Assembly: GCF_002909445.1 (NCBI RefSeq)
Contig: NZ_PPXC01000002.1
Location: 124,001-188,000 of the forward strand
Direction of reading: 5' to 3'
DNA: 64,000 nucleotides
Source: Arthrobacter glacialis
Lineage (GTDB): Bacteria > Actinomycetota > Actinomycetes > Actinomycetales > Micrococcaceae
The translations under genes were made by a program, and so were the position numbers. The notes under the pieces are model-generated. The model was given only the letters and a program-made list of their open reading frames with translations. It was not told the origin of the DNA and did not search any database. Shown in pieces: positions 56,219-64,000 of the stretch; positions within the stretch are counted from its first letter, which is position 1, and each line of letters begins with the position of its first letter.

Positions 56219-57049
56219 ATGGGCGAGAACAGGGATGAAAAAAGTCAGGCGCTGGTGCAAGCCATTGATCGCCGAGGCGGCGTTGCCCGCCGCAAGGACC
56301 TTGTGGCTCTCGGGTTCACCACCTGGGACTTTCACCAGGGCGAGGCGCAGGGATTGCTCAGAGCCGTTGCGAGGGGACACTACGCATTGCCCCACGCCAA
56401 CCCGGCGGACATCTGGCTGGCCAACCACCAAGCCAGACGGACGTGCTTGAGCAAAGTTGCGGATCTGGGACTGTGGTTGTTGGTGGAACCGCGGCAAACC
56501 CATGTTGCCGCGGCGCACGGGCGCCCTGTTGCCGGGTGCTTGGTGCACCGGGTCAGTGGCGGGCAATCGATGGTTAATATCCTGCGCCAGTGCGTGCAAT
56601 GCGGCACCCAGCTTGAAGCCCTCGTGGTTCTTGAATCCGCGGTGGTCAAGAAAAAGTGCACCATTGGGCGGTTGCGCAGGGAATTCAGTGGTCGTGAGGA
56701 CACAGCCGGCCGCGCCATTGTGGCCATGATTGATCCGCAGTCCATGTCCATCACCGAAACCTGCGGGCGCTACCATCTGCGCCAGGCCGGGTACAACGTG
56801 CAAGGGCAGGCGTTTATCAAAGATGCCGGGCATCTGGACCTGTTGGTTGAGGGCGTTCTGGGCATTGAGACGGATGGGGAAAAGTATCACAACACCCCGG
56901 AGGGCTGGGCCGAGGATCTTAGGCGCGACACCATGTACGTGCTCAACGGGATCTGGCGGCTGCGGATACCGGCAGCCGTTGTGCTGTACCACCCCGAACT
57001 CATGCTCCGTTGGGTGGAACAAGCCTTGGCGATGATCCGTTCCAAGTGA
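56219..57049 (+). CDS. AbiEi-like wHTH plus PD-(D/E)XK endonuclease-like protein, paralogue 1
   Basis: The product is 276 residues. The winged-helix part (about 10-60: GGVARRKDLVALGF) ends in RGHYALP. The middle has CVQCGT. The C-terminal nuclease-like core has HLDLL (Asp207) and GIETDGEKYHN (Glu217, Asp219), a DUF559/VSR-like pattern, so catalytic acids are kept. It is closely similar, end to end, to the protein at 60032. No partner toxin is adjacent. It follows the family C palindromes by about 105 bases. Function is unproven; options are a DNA nick/mismatch-type nuclease or a regulator. Confidence 0.8.
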   Translation: MGENRDEKSQALVQAIDRRGGVARRKDLVALGFTTWDFHQGEAQGLLRAVARGHYALPHANPADIWLANHQARRTCLSKVADLGLWLLVEPRQTHVAAAHGRPVAGCLVHRVSGGQSMVNILRQCVQCGTQLEALVVLESAVVKKKCTIGRLRREFSGREDTAGRAIVAMIDPQSMSITETCGRYHLRQAGYNVQGQAFIKDAGHLDLLVEGVLGIETDGEKYHNTPEGWAEDLRRDTMYVLNGIWRLRIPAAVVLYHPELMLRWVEQALAMIRSK

Positions 57050-57201
57050 CATCCCGCCTGCGTCAGCACGGAAAGTGCTGTGACCTTTGACACCTGCCGC
57101 CACGAATTTGCCCGCCACGGTGGCTCTCAACTCGCGAAATATGCCACCGGCGTGGCACACTATATTCTCGTGAGCTTCTAGCGAGAGCATGTAGCGCACG
57201 G

Positions 57202-57276
57202 TCCGCCCTGGTGTAATGGCAGCACCCCAGCCTTTGGAGCTGTGGAGTATAGGTTCGAATCCTATGGGCGGAACCA
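57202..57276 (+). tRNA. tRNA-Gln (anticodon TTG)
   Basis: The acceptor stem TCCGCCC pairs with GGGCGGA (57266-57272). The T-arm shows GGTTCGAATCC. The anticodon loop CTTTGGA gives TTG, reading CAA. CCA is encoded at 57274-57276. The outermost anticodon-stem pair is a C/T mismatch. It lies upstream of glmU. Confidence 0.93.
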
Positions 57277-57379
57277 CTTTTGTACGCGATCTGGCACAAC
57301 GCCCGAGCAGGTACCATGGAATAGTTTCCCATTGCGTACGTTTTAAGACGGACTCTGGTCCGGGCAGGAGTGCCACTTA

Positions 57380-58831
57380 GTGAGCCCCCAAGAAATCCCC
57401 ACCGATATTCCGGCAGCTGTCATCGTTTTGGCTGCCGGCGCTGGCACCAGAATGAAGTCGCGCACACCCAAGATCCTCCATCCCCTGGGCGGAATTTCCA
57501 TGGTGGGCCATGCCTTGGCAGCAGCCAAGGGCCTGAACCCTGCCAAGCTTGCCGTGGTGGTTCGCCACGAGCGCGATCTGGTGGCCGGTCACATTGCGGG
57601 GCTGGATGCGGCTGCACAGATCGTGGACCAGGATGAGATCCCCGGCACCGGCCGCGCAGTGCAGCAGGCCCTGGATGCCCTGGACGCTGGCGCCGAAGTC
57701 AGCGGCACCGTGGTGGTCACCTATGGCGATGTTCCCCTCCTGACCACCGAGCTGCTGGCCGAGCTTGTCGCCACGCACTCAGCCGACAACAACGCCGTGA
57801 CGGTTTTGACGGCAGTTCTCGACGACGCAGCCGGTTACGGCCGGATCCTGCGCGACGAGGCAGACGGCACCGTGCTGGGCATTCGCGAGCACAAGGACGC
57901 CACGGACGCGGAACGTGAAATCCGCGAGATCAACTCAGGCATTTACGCTTTCAACGCCGCAGTCCTGCGCAAGGCGCTCAAGAACGTCACCACGGACAAC
58001 AACCAGGGTGAGATGTACCTGACGGATGTTTTGGCGTTGGCCAGGGCCGACGGCGGTCGGGTTGCCGCCGTCTCCACAACTGACCGCTGGCAGGTGGAAG
58101 GCGCCAACGACCGCGTGCAGCTCTCCGCGCTGGGCGCAGAGCACAACCGCCGCATCGTTGAGGCCTGGATGCGCGCTGGCGTCAGCATCATCGACCCCGC
58201 CTCCACATGGATCGACTCCACTGTGCAGCTCGATGAAGACGTCACCATCCTGCCCGGCACCCAACTGCACGGAAAAACTACAGTGGCGCGCGACGCCGTC
58301 GTAGGTCCCGATTCCACGCTGACCGACGTCCAGATCGCGGCAGGGGCGGAAGTGACCCGCACGCACGGCTCCGGTGCCATCATCGGGGAGGGCGCCCACG
58401 TGGGCCCGTTCACCTACCTGCGTCCGGGCACAGTGTTGGGCGCCGACGGCAAGATTGGTGCGTTCTATGAAACCAAGAACGTCACGATCGGCCGCGGTTC
58501 CAAGCTCAGCCACCTGGGCTATGCCGGGGACGCGGAGATCGGCGAGGACACCAACATTGGCTGCGGCAACATCACGGCCAACTTCGACGGCGTGAACAAG
58601 CACCGCACCGTCATTGGTTCGGGCGTGCGCACGGGCTCCAACACGGTGTTCGTGGCCCCGGTAACTGTGGGCGACGGTGCCTTCACGGGCGCCGGCGCCA
58701 TTGTGCGCAAGGACGTTCCGGCGGGTGCCTTGAGCATGACCGTGGCACCCCAGCGCAATGCCGAGGGTTGGACTATGGCCAACAGGCCCGGCAGCATCCC
58801 CGCGCAAGCGGCGCAAAATGCCAGCAACTAA
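57380..58831 (+). CDS. glmU: bifunctional UDP-GlcNAc pyrophosphorylase / glucosamine-1-P acetyltransferase
   Basis: GlmU makes UDP-GlcNAc, the entry precursor for peptidoglycan. The 483-residue protein has the uridyltransferase head (LAAGAGTRMKS, 18-28; VTYGDVPLL), and then a left-handed beta-helix acetyltransferase (about 255-455: RPGTVLGADGKIGAFYETKN, HLGYAGDAEIG, GCGNITANFDG). Start at GTG 57380. The glmU-prs-rplY-pth order is the common actinobacterial one, here interrupted by an endonuclease-like gene and repeats. Confidence 0.97.
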   Translation: MSPQEIPTDIPAAVIVLAAGAGTRMKSRTPKILHPLGGISMVGHALAAAKGLNPAKLAVVVRHERDLVAGHIAGLDAAAQIVDQDEIPGTGRAVQQALDALDAGAEVSGTVVVTYGDVPLLTTELLAELVATHSADNNAVTVLTAVLDDAAGYGRILRDEADGTVLGIREHKDATDAEREIREINSGIYAFNAAVLRKALKNVTTDNNQGEMYLTDVLALARADGGRVAAVSTTDRWQVEGANDRVQLSALGAEHNRRIVEAWMRAGVSIIDPASTWIDSTVQLDEDVTILPGTQLHGKTTVARDAVVGPDSTLTDVQIAAGAEVTRTHGSGAIIGEGAHVGPFTYLRPGTVLGADGKIGAFYETKNVTIGRGSKLSHLGYAGDAEIGEDTNIGCGNITANFDGVNKHRTVIGSGVRTGSNTVFVAPVTVGDGAFTGAGAIVRKDVPAGALSMTVAPQRNAEGWTMANRPGSIPAQAAQNASN

Positions 58832-58870
58832 GACTTCTCAACTACCCCACCATTGCGAGAAAGCGAACCC

Positions 58871-59851
58871 ATGAGCGAACTTAGCCACAACGTCGACAAG
58901 AAACTGGTCCTGGCGTCCGGCCGCGCCCACCCCGAGCTGGCTGAAGAAGTGGCGCGCTGCCTGGGCACGGAACTGCTGCCGATGTCTGCCTACGACTTCG
59001 CCAACGGGGAAATCTACGTCCGGTCCGGCGAGAGCGTGCGCGGCAAGGAAGTGTTCATCATCCAGGCCCACCCGGCCCCGTTGAACAACTGGCTCATGGA
59101 GCAGCTCATCATGGTTGACTCCATGAAGCGCGCCTCGGCCCGTGGCATCACCGTGGTGGCGCCGTTCTACCCGTACTCACGCCAGGACAAGAAGGGCCGC
59201 GGCCGCGAGCCGATCTCGGCGCGCCTGGTTGCTGACCTGTACAAGACCGCGGGCGCGGACCGCATCATGAGCGTTGATCTTCACACGGCGCAGATTCAGG
59301 GTTTCTTCGACGGCCCCGTTGATCACCTCTTCGCGATTCCGTTGCTGGCTGATCACATTCGCACCATCGTGGGGGACGACGACGTCACTGTTGTCTCGCC
59401 CGACACCGGCCGCGTGCGTGTGGCTGAGCAGTGGGCCGAGCGCTTGGGTGGGGCGCCGCTGGCCTTCGTGCACAAGTCACGCGACTTGACGGTGCCTAAC
59501 CAGGCCGTTTCCAAGACTGTTGTGGGGCAGGTTGAGGGACGCACCTGCGTTTTGATCGATGACATGATCGACACCGGTGGAACCATCGCCGGCGCAGTCC
59601 GCGTTTTGAAGGATGCCGGCGCCAAGGATGTCATCATCGCCGCAACGCACGCCATCTTCTCCGACCCGGCCGCCGAACGCCTGGCCAACTGTGGTGCACG
59701 CGAAGTGGTTGTCACCAACACGCTGCCCATCCCGGAAGAGAAGCGCTTCCCCACGCTGACAGTGCTCTCCATTGCACCGTTGCTGGCCCGCGCCATCAAG
59801 GAAGTCTTCGAGGACGGCTCAGTAACGAGCCTGTTCGACGGCAACGCATAG
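58871..59851 (+). CDS. prs: ribose-phosphate pyrophosphokinase
   Basis: Prs makes PRPP from ribose-5-phosphate and ATP for nucleotide, His and Trp synthesis. The 326-residue protein has the metal motif SVDLHTAQIQGFFDGPVDHL and the PRPP loop VLIDDMIDTGGTIAGA. ATG 58871 is preferred over TTG 58853, which adds six residues. It lies 39 bases after glmU, probably one operon, and is followed by a terminator hairpin. Confidence 0.97.
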   Translation: MSELSHNVDKKLVLASGRAHPELAEEVARCLGTELLPMSAYDFANGEIYVRSGESVRGKEVFIIQAHPAPLNNWLMEQLIMVDSMKRASARGITVVAPFYPYSRQDKKGRGREPISARLVADLYKTAGADRIMSVDLHTAQIQGFFDGPVDHLFAIPLLADHIRTIVGDDDVTVVSPDTGRVRVAEQWAERLGGAPLAFVHKSRDLTVPNQAVSKTVVGQVEGRTCVLIDDMIDTGGTIAGAVRVLKDAGAKDVIIAATHAIFSDPAAERLANCGAREVVVTNTLPIPEEKRFPTLTVLSIAPLLARAIKEVFEDGSVTSLFDGNA

Positions 59852-59870
59852 CACTTAGCGCTAACAACTG

Positions 59871-59900
59871 ACGGCCGCTTCCCTTCGGAGGCGGCCGTTT
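59871..59900 (+). terminator. Rho-independent-type terminator after prs
   Basis: ACGGCCGC (59871-59878) pairs with GCGGCCGT (59891-59898), with an inner TCC/GGA and a CTTC loop. A short T-run follows. It lies 20 bases past the stop. Confidence 0.7.
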
Positions 59901-59936
59901 GCGTATGCGCTGCGCTGGCGCCCGAGGAGGCGCATG
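59897..59936. repeat. isolated copy of the 61-kb repeat motif
   Basis: GTTTGCGTATGCGCTGCGCT followed by GG...GGAGGCGCATGA resembles the unit start in the array downstream of the next gene (60898 onward, TTTGCGTATGCGCAG). It places related repeat sequence on both sides of the gene at 60032. Confidence 0.5.
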
Positions 59937-60031
59937 ATTTGCCGGGTTGATTCATCCACAACCGCTGCTGGATTGGCTCTTGTCCACATTGACGACGCCG
60001 GGGCTACCGCGGCTCCCGCTGTTTGGGAACC

Positions 60032-60877
60032 ATGGGTGACATGACACATGAAGATGACCTCAAGAGCAGCACAGTGGTGGCCGAACTTGTTCGGCGGGGC
60101 AAAGTGGCACGGCGCAAGGACCTGCTGGTCAGTGGCTGCACGGATTGGGGCGTCAGCGTGGCCGAGCGCAATGGATTGATCAGAAGGATTGGCCGCGGCT
60201 ATGTGGCACTGCCAGATGCAGACCCACTGGATGTTCGGCTGGCGCGGCACCAGGCGAGACGAACCTGCTTCAGCAAAGCTGAACAACTGGGGTTGTGGAT
60301 CATCACGGCGCCGGAAGCACCGCATGTGGCCGCGGCCCATGGACGTCCAGTTCCGGGATGTGTGGTCCACAGGGTCAGGGGCCCGCAGTCGCTGATGGAC
60401 ATTTTGCGGCAATGCGTCCAGTGCGGCACGGAAGCGGAAGCGCTGGTTGTGCTGGAATCTGCTGTGGTCCTCAAGAAATGCACCATTCCCCAACTGCGGG
60501 CTGCTTTTACGGGGCGGACAGGGGCCAAGGGGCGGACCATCATCGAGATGCTTGATCCGCAGTCCATGTCCATAGTGGAAACCTTGGCCAGGTACTACTT
60601 GCGCCAACAGGGATACAACGTGCAGAGCCAGTTCTATGTCAAGGGCGTGGGGCATCTGGACCTGCTGATAGAAGGACTCCTTGGCCTGGAAACCGACGGG
60701 GAGCGCTACCACAACACGCCTTCGGGGTGGGCCGACGATTTGATGCGGAACAACCTGCTGGTCATGGAGGGGCGGAAGTGTTTGCGGGTGAGCGCCCAAA
60801 TGGTGCTCCATCGGCCCGATATTCTGTGCGACTGGGTACGCCAGGCACTTGCAACCATCAGCTCAGAAACAAAGTGA
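60032..60877 (+). CDS. AbiEi-like wHTH plus PD-(D/E)XK endonuclease-like protein, paralogue 2
   Basis: The product is 281 residues from ATG 60032; ATG 60041 and TTG 60023 are alternatives. It has the same plan as the protein at 56219: GKVARRKDLLVSG, RGYVALP, HQARRTCFSKAEQLGLW, ILRQCVQCGTE, LDPQSMSIVET, and the nuclease-like HLDLL (Asp210) with GLETDGERYHN (Glu220, Asp222). About half or more of the residues match by eye. The two copies lie 3.8 kb apart on the same strand, around glmU-prs, so one may derive from the other. Repeats flank it on both sides. No toxin partner is seen. Confidence 0.8.
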   Translation: MGDMTHEDDLKSSTVVAELVRRGKVARRKDLLVSGCTDWGVSVAERNGLIRRIGRGYVALPDADPLDVRLARHQARRTCFSKAEQLGLWIITAPEAPHVAAAHGRPVPGCVVHRVRGPQSLMDILRQCVQCGTEAEALVVLESAVVLKKCTIPQLRAAFTGRTGAKGRTIIEMLDPQSMSIVETLARYYLRQQGYNVQSQFYVKGVGHLDLLIEGLLGLETDGERYHNTPSGWADDLMRNNLLVMEGRKCLRVSAQMVLHRPDILCDWVRQALATISSETK

Positions 60878-60897
60878 CCCCTGAGCCTGCATTCAGC

Positions 60898-61345
60898 TTT
60901 GCGTATGCGCAGTGTTGGAGTCTGCCGCGGCGCAGCTGTCTCACGGGCGCAGCGCTGGCCGCCACCATGGCGCATAGCCCAAAACGCTTTGCACATGCGC
61001 AGCGCTGGCCGCCACTATGGCGCATAGCCCAAGGGCACTTTGGGTATGCGCAGCGCTGGAGTCTGCCGCGGCGCAGCTGTCTCACGGGCGCAGCGCTGGC
61101 CGCCACCATGGCGCATAGCCCAAAACGCTTTGCACATGCGCAGCGCTGGCCGCCACTATGGCGCATAGCCCAAGGGCACTTTGGGTATGCGCAGCGCTGG
61201 AGTCTGCCGCGGCGCAGCTGTCTCACGGGCGCAGCGCTGGCCGCCACCATGGCGCATAGCCCAAAACGCTTTGCACATGCGCAGCGCTGGCCGCCACTAT
61301 GGCGCATAGCCCAAAACGCTTTGCACATGCGCAGCGCGGGAGTCT
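60898..61345. repeat. 141-bp tandem repeat array (about 3 copies)
   Basis: Units begin GTATGCGCAG at 60903, 61044 and 61185 (period 141, near-identical). Each holds two or more sub-units of the form TGCGCAGCGCTGGCCGCCAC followed by TATGGCGCATAGCCC. The last unit carries an extra partial sub-unit and decays after 61340. Because 141 is a multiple of 3, both strands show long but spurious open frames here. It starts about 20 bases past the endonuclease-like gene. Confidence 0.9.
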
Positions 61346-61558
61346 GCCGTGGCGCATGGCCGAAGTCCGTTGGTGCCACAGGGTGCTGGCGAGCCGGCGT
61401 CGTTCTGCTAGGATGGATCAGTAAACCTTGGCGAGGGACGCTTGCGAAAGCGAGAGTCCGTGATCGACTGGGTCTTCTACGCTCCTTGCATTCGTGTGGT
61501 GGATTGTGTTGACCTGTTTAGTCCACGCCCACCCCTAATGAATGAAGGAGCTTTTTTC

Positions 61559-62125
61559 ATGACTGAATTGAACCTGATCGGCGAAGCCCGCAACGAATTC
61601 GGCAAGGGCGCGGCTCGCCGCATCCGCCGTGCCAAGCAGATCCCCGCAGTAATCTACGGCCACGGTGTTGCTCCCTTGCACATCGTTCTCCCGGAGCGCG
61701 AAACTGTTCGCGCCATCCGCGGCGCCAACGCCCTGCTGACCGTCACGGTTGATGGCGTAGAGCACCTCGCCCTGGTGAAGGATGTTCAGAAGGATCCCGT
61801 ACTGCAGATCGTTGAGCACATCGACCTGTTGACCGTCCAGAAGGGCGAGAAGGTTGACGTTGACGTTCCCGTCGTCATCGTTGGCGAGCCTGCTCCCTCC
61901 GTTATCGTCAACCAGGAAACAATGACCATCAGCCTCTCCGCTGATGCAACCCACGTTCCCGTCAAGATCGAGGTTGACATTGCCGGCCGCACCGCCGGTG
62001 CGCACATCCACGCTTCCGACCTGGTCCTGCCGGCCAACTCGGTTCTGGTTACCGAAGGCACAGCGCTGATCGTTCACTTCGCTGAGCCCGCCGTTGCCAC
62101 TGAAGCTGAAGCAGCTGCAGAGTAA
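61559..62125 (+). CDS. rplY: 50S ribosomal protein L25/general stress protein Ctc
   Basis: The product is 188 residues from ATG 61559, with GAAGGAG at 61544-61550. The N-terminal L25 domain (about 1-92) binds 5S rRNA: ARNEFGKGAARRIRRAKQIP, VIYGHG. The C-terminal TL5/Ctc beta domain (about 95-175) and an acidic Ala/Glu tail follow. The longer frame from 61442 is the leader, not protein. TAGGAT (61409-61414) is a likely -10, giving a ~140-base leader with possible structure (GTGGTGGA...TCCACGCCCAC), perhaps for feedback control. Confidence 0.95.
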   Translation: MTELNLIGEARNEFGKGAARRIRRAKQIPAVIYGHGVAPLHIVLPERETVRAIRGANALLTVTVDGVEHLALVKDVQKDPVLQIVEHIDLLTVQKGEKVDVDVPVVIVGEPAPSVIVNQETMTISLSADATHVPVKIEVDIAGRTAGAHIHASDLVLPANSVLVTEGTALIVHFAEPAVATEAEAAAE

Positions 62126-62134
62126 TAATCACTT

Positions 62135-62707
62135 ATGAGTGAAACTTGGCTTGTAGTCGGGCTCGGGAATCCCGGGCCCGGCTACAGCCGTAACAGGCAC
62201 AATATTGGTTACATGGTGGTTGAGGAATTGGCCTCCCGCATGGACGCCACTTTCAAGACCCACAAAGCCAAGGCGCTGGTGGCCACGGGCAGGCTGTCCA
62301 TGGGTGGGCACAAGTTGATTCTGGCCAAGCCAGCAACTTTCATGAACCTCAGCGGAAGTCCGACGGCGCAACTCGCCAAGTTCTACAACCTCGCCCCCGA
62401 CCATGTGATTGCCATCCACGACGAGATTGACATCCCCTTTGACACTGTCAAGGTGAAACTTGGTGGCGGCGAGGGCGGCCACAACGGCCTGCGCGACATC
62501 TCCAAAACCCTTGGCACCAAGGACTACTACCGTGTCCGTGCCGGCGTGGGGCGTCCGCCCGGACGCGCTGATGCCGCCAGCCACGTGCTGCGGGATTTCT
62601 CCACGGCGGAGAACAAGACTCTTCCCTTCCTGATCGATAACGCGGCCGACGCCGTCGAGCTATTGGCTGGCAGCGGACTGCTGGCTGCACAGGACAAATT
62701 CAGCTAA
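62135..62707 (+). CDS. pth: peptidyl-tRNA hydrolase
   Basis: Pth recycles tRNA from peptidyl-tRNA released by stalled ribosomes. The 190-residue protein has VVGLGNPGPGYSRNRHNIGY with Asn12 and catalytic His22, KPATFMNLSG, HDEIDIP and GGGEGGHNGLRD. It starts 9 bases after rplY, in the same operon. Confidence 0.97.
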   Translation: MSETWLVVGLGNPGPGYSRNRHNIGYMVVEELASRMDATFKTHKAKALVATGRLSMGGHKLILAKPATFMNLSGSPTAQLAKFYNLAPDHVIAIHDEIDIPFDTVKVKLGGGEGGHNGLRDISKTLGTKDYYRVRAGVGRPPGRADAASHVLRDFSTAENKTLPFLIDNAADAVELLAGSGLLAAQDKFS

Positions 62708-62873
62708 AACGCGCAAGCGAATTTAGCGTTAACTGCACTTCTTGGAATCGCCACGGCAAAGCGATCGGCAATCTTGGCCAAGCACGTGTGAAACGCTGTT
62801 AGAATCTCCCTAATTGCGACTGAGGTACCTCTTGGATACCAGTCAGGTCTCTCGTGGTGTAAGGGAACAGGTT

Positions 62874-64000
62874 ATGGCAAGCGTCTGGGGTGAGTGGTCT
62901 ACCGCCAGGGGCGATCCGACCGAACACCGGTCTGGTCGCCGTGACATGGGCGCGGCAGAACGGCGTCGTTGGTCATCCTTCATCCGGCAAGACCTGGTTG
63001 AGCTTGCCGTTGAACGGCTAGAAGACCCCCATACCCACGGCCTGGTGGTGATCGGCCACCGTGGCGTCGGAAAAACCACCCTGGCACGGTCCGTCGAGGC
63101 CCGCATCACCGCCACCACCCATTGTGTGAAGCTGTTTTGTCTTGACACGGAAACGGCCATTCCCTACGGCATTTGGGGTGTTCAGCTGGCCCGGCTGGAC
63201 AGCGTGCACATGAAAACACCCAATTCCATCATCCACGGGATTGCCGACCTGGTGCACGCTGACGCCGCAGGTCGCCGCGTGGTTGTGGTTCTGGATCATC
63301 TGCAAACCATTGATACCTCCAGCATGGGCGTTTTGATGCACTTGATCTTCAGCGGAGCTGCCAAAGTGATGGTCCTGACCCGGGCCACCAATGAGTTGCC
63401 CGAAGACTTGATGTGGCTGCTCAAGGACAACCTGCTTTCGGAGCTGGCGCTGGAGGAGTTCACCAAAGGTGAGGTTCAGGAACTCATTTCCAAGGCCTTG
63501 GGTGGTTCCATTGCGACAGCCACTGTTGCTACCTTGCACGAATCCAGTGGCGGAAATCCGCTGGTCCTGCACACACTGGTCCACGAAGAGCTCAATCGCG
63601 GAAACCTGGTGCAACACCATGACACCTGGGTGCTCAACAGTGAACGCTCCACCGAACCCATAAGCTTGCTCGCGGAGCTGGTCCAGGGCCGCCTCGAGCG
63701 CGAATCGGCCGAGCTTCGTCACGGCGTCGAAATGATGTCACTTGTTCAACGGATTCCCCTGTCCATGGCGCTGGAGGTTCTGGGTGCCGACACTTTGAAT
63801 CTGATGGAAGAGCGCAAGTATCTGGCTATCAGTGGGAAGGCTGGGCGCTACACCTCGCTTGCAGAACCCTTCATCGGTGAGACTGTTCGCGCCTTGCTGG
63901 ACCAACAAGCAAAAGCCCGGCTGTACAGGGAACTGACGGACGTTGTTTCGATGGATTCACAGGACTTCTCACGGCAGGAACTTTTAGTCTTCGCCACGTG
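62874..64000 (+). CDS. AAA-type NTPase regulator, probably LuxR/MalT-like (runs off the window)
   Basis: The frame is open from ATG 62874 (AAGGGAAC upstream) to the last base, at least 375 residues. Residues 61-69 (GHRGVGKTT) are a Walker A, and VVVVLDHLQT (about 136-145) a Walker B-like strand. SGGNPLVLHTL (about 227-237) is the STAND/LuxR 'GNPL' motif. No DNA-binding domain is visible yet; in large LuxR-type regulators it would be C-terminal, beyond the window. The signal and targets are unknown. TAGAAT near 62800 is a possible -10. Confidence 0.8.
   Translation, partial: MASVWGEWSTARGDPTEHRSGRRDMGAAERRRWSSFIRQDLVELAVERLEDPHTHGLVVIGHRGVGKTTLARSVEARITATTHCVKLFCLDTETAIPYGIWGVQLARLDSVHMKTPNSIIHGIADLVHADAAGRRVVVVLDHLQTIDTSSMGVLMHLIFSGAAKVMVLTRATNELPEDLMWLLKDNLLSELALEEFTKGEVQELISKALGGSIATATVATLHESSGGNPLVLHTLVHEELNRGNLVQHHDTWVLNSERSTEPISLLAELVQGRLERESAELRHGVEMMSLVQRIPLSMALEVLGADTLNLMEERKYLAISGKAGRYTSLAEPFIGETVRALLDQQAKARLYRELTDVVSMDSQDFSRQELLVFAT

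Noticed and set aside
60898-61345. Possible CRISPR array
   Set aside because: The whole 141-bp unit is repeated with no variable spacers.
60727-61512. 261-residue plus-strand frame and 173-residue minus-strand frame over the repeats
   Set aside because: Both exist only because the 141-bp period is a multiple of three. The plus frame begins out of frame inside the endonuclease-like gene, and neither has a ribosome site.
61442-61558. N-terminal extension of L25
   Set aside because: The strong GAAGGAG and the family N-terminus both place the start at 61559.

Overview
The window is about 62-65% G+C chromosomal DNA from a high-GC Gram-positive bacterium. It most resembles Micrococcaceae (Arthrobacter or a close relative). 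The evidence is gene content: a WhiB-family Fe-S regulator, a TIGR03089 protein, DUF3499, DUF5719 and DUF4245 proteins, an RpfB-type resuscitation factor, an O-mannosyltransferase, class II fructose-bisphosphatase, and many genes with a -10 hexamer so close to the start codon that leaderless mRNAs are likely. It is mostly core genome. I see no prophage, plasmid genes, IS transposase, CRISPR array or rRNA. There is one tRNA (Gln, anticodon TTG).

Layout. 1-3027: end of a NUDIX gene, a small membrane protein, and a TetR-MFS efflux pair with an inverted-repeat operator candidate. 3053-7211: fumC, a DUF4245 gene plus beta-carbonic anhydrase, and glpX. 7228-10785: a FemX-like aminoacyltransferase, a predicted wHTH-endonuclease bracketed by two related palindromes, and manA. 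10858-23290: an envelope block with an LCP ligase, purE and purK, GtrA, TIGR03089, WhiB, a giant GT2 membrane glycosyltransferase, DUF5719, a tandem-repeat patch, a divergent metallopeptidase/DUF3499 pair, and Trm112. 23342-26861: an MBL hydrolase, a NYN-LOTUS RNA-binding protein and an L,D-transpeptidase. 26918-34833: a Tad/Flp pilus locus, with an A24 prepilin peptidase on the plus strand and the tadC, tadB, cpaF, tadZ, cpaB, tadG-like, tadE and flp genes on the minus strand, plus a decayed second copy of the peptidase 3' end. 34834-36017: a gene-poor, AT-richer stretch ending in an excisionase-type HTH gene.

36075-54135: RDD and SpoIIM-like membrane proteins, an SGNH hydrolase, a DUF1461 protein, O-mannosyltransferase, rsmI, succinate-semialdehyde dehydrogenase, a transglutaminase/DUF58/MoxR operon, tatD, rpfB, ksgA and ispE. 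54182-64000: an ABC-F ATPase, a second wHTH-endonuclease, tRNA-Gln, glmU, prs, a third wHTH-endonuclease followed by a 141-bp tandem repeat, rplY (L25/Ctc), pth, and the start of a large ATPase regulator that runs off the right edge.

The most unusual layer is between the genes. At least three families of long palindromes (about 60-86 bp) sit mostly at 3' ends of genes, and there are three tandem-repeat patches (67, 30 and 141 bp). The three AbiEi-like wHTH plus PD-(D/E)XK genes all lie next to such repeats, and two of them have repeats on both sides. That association is the best candidate here for an undescribed system. It rests on three cases and similarity judged by eye.
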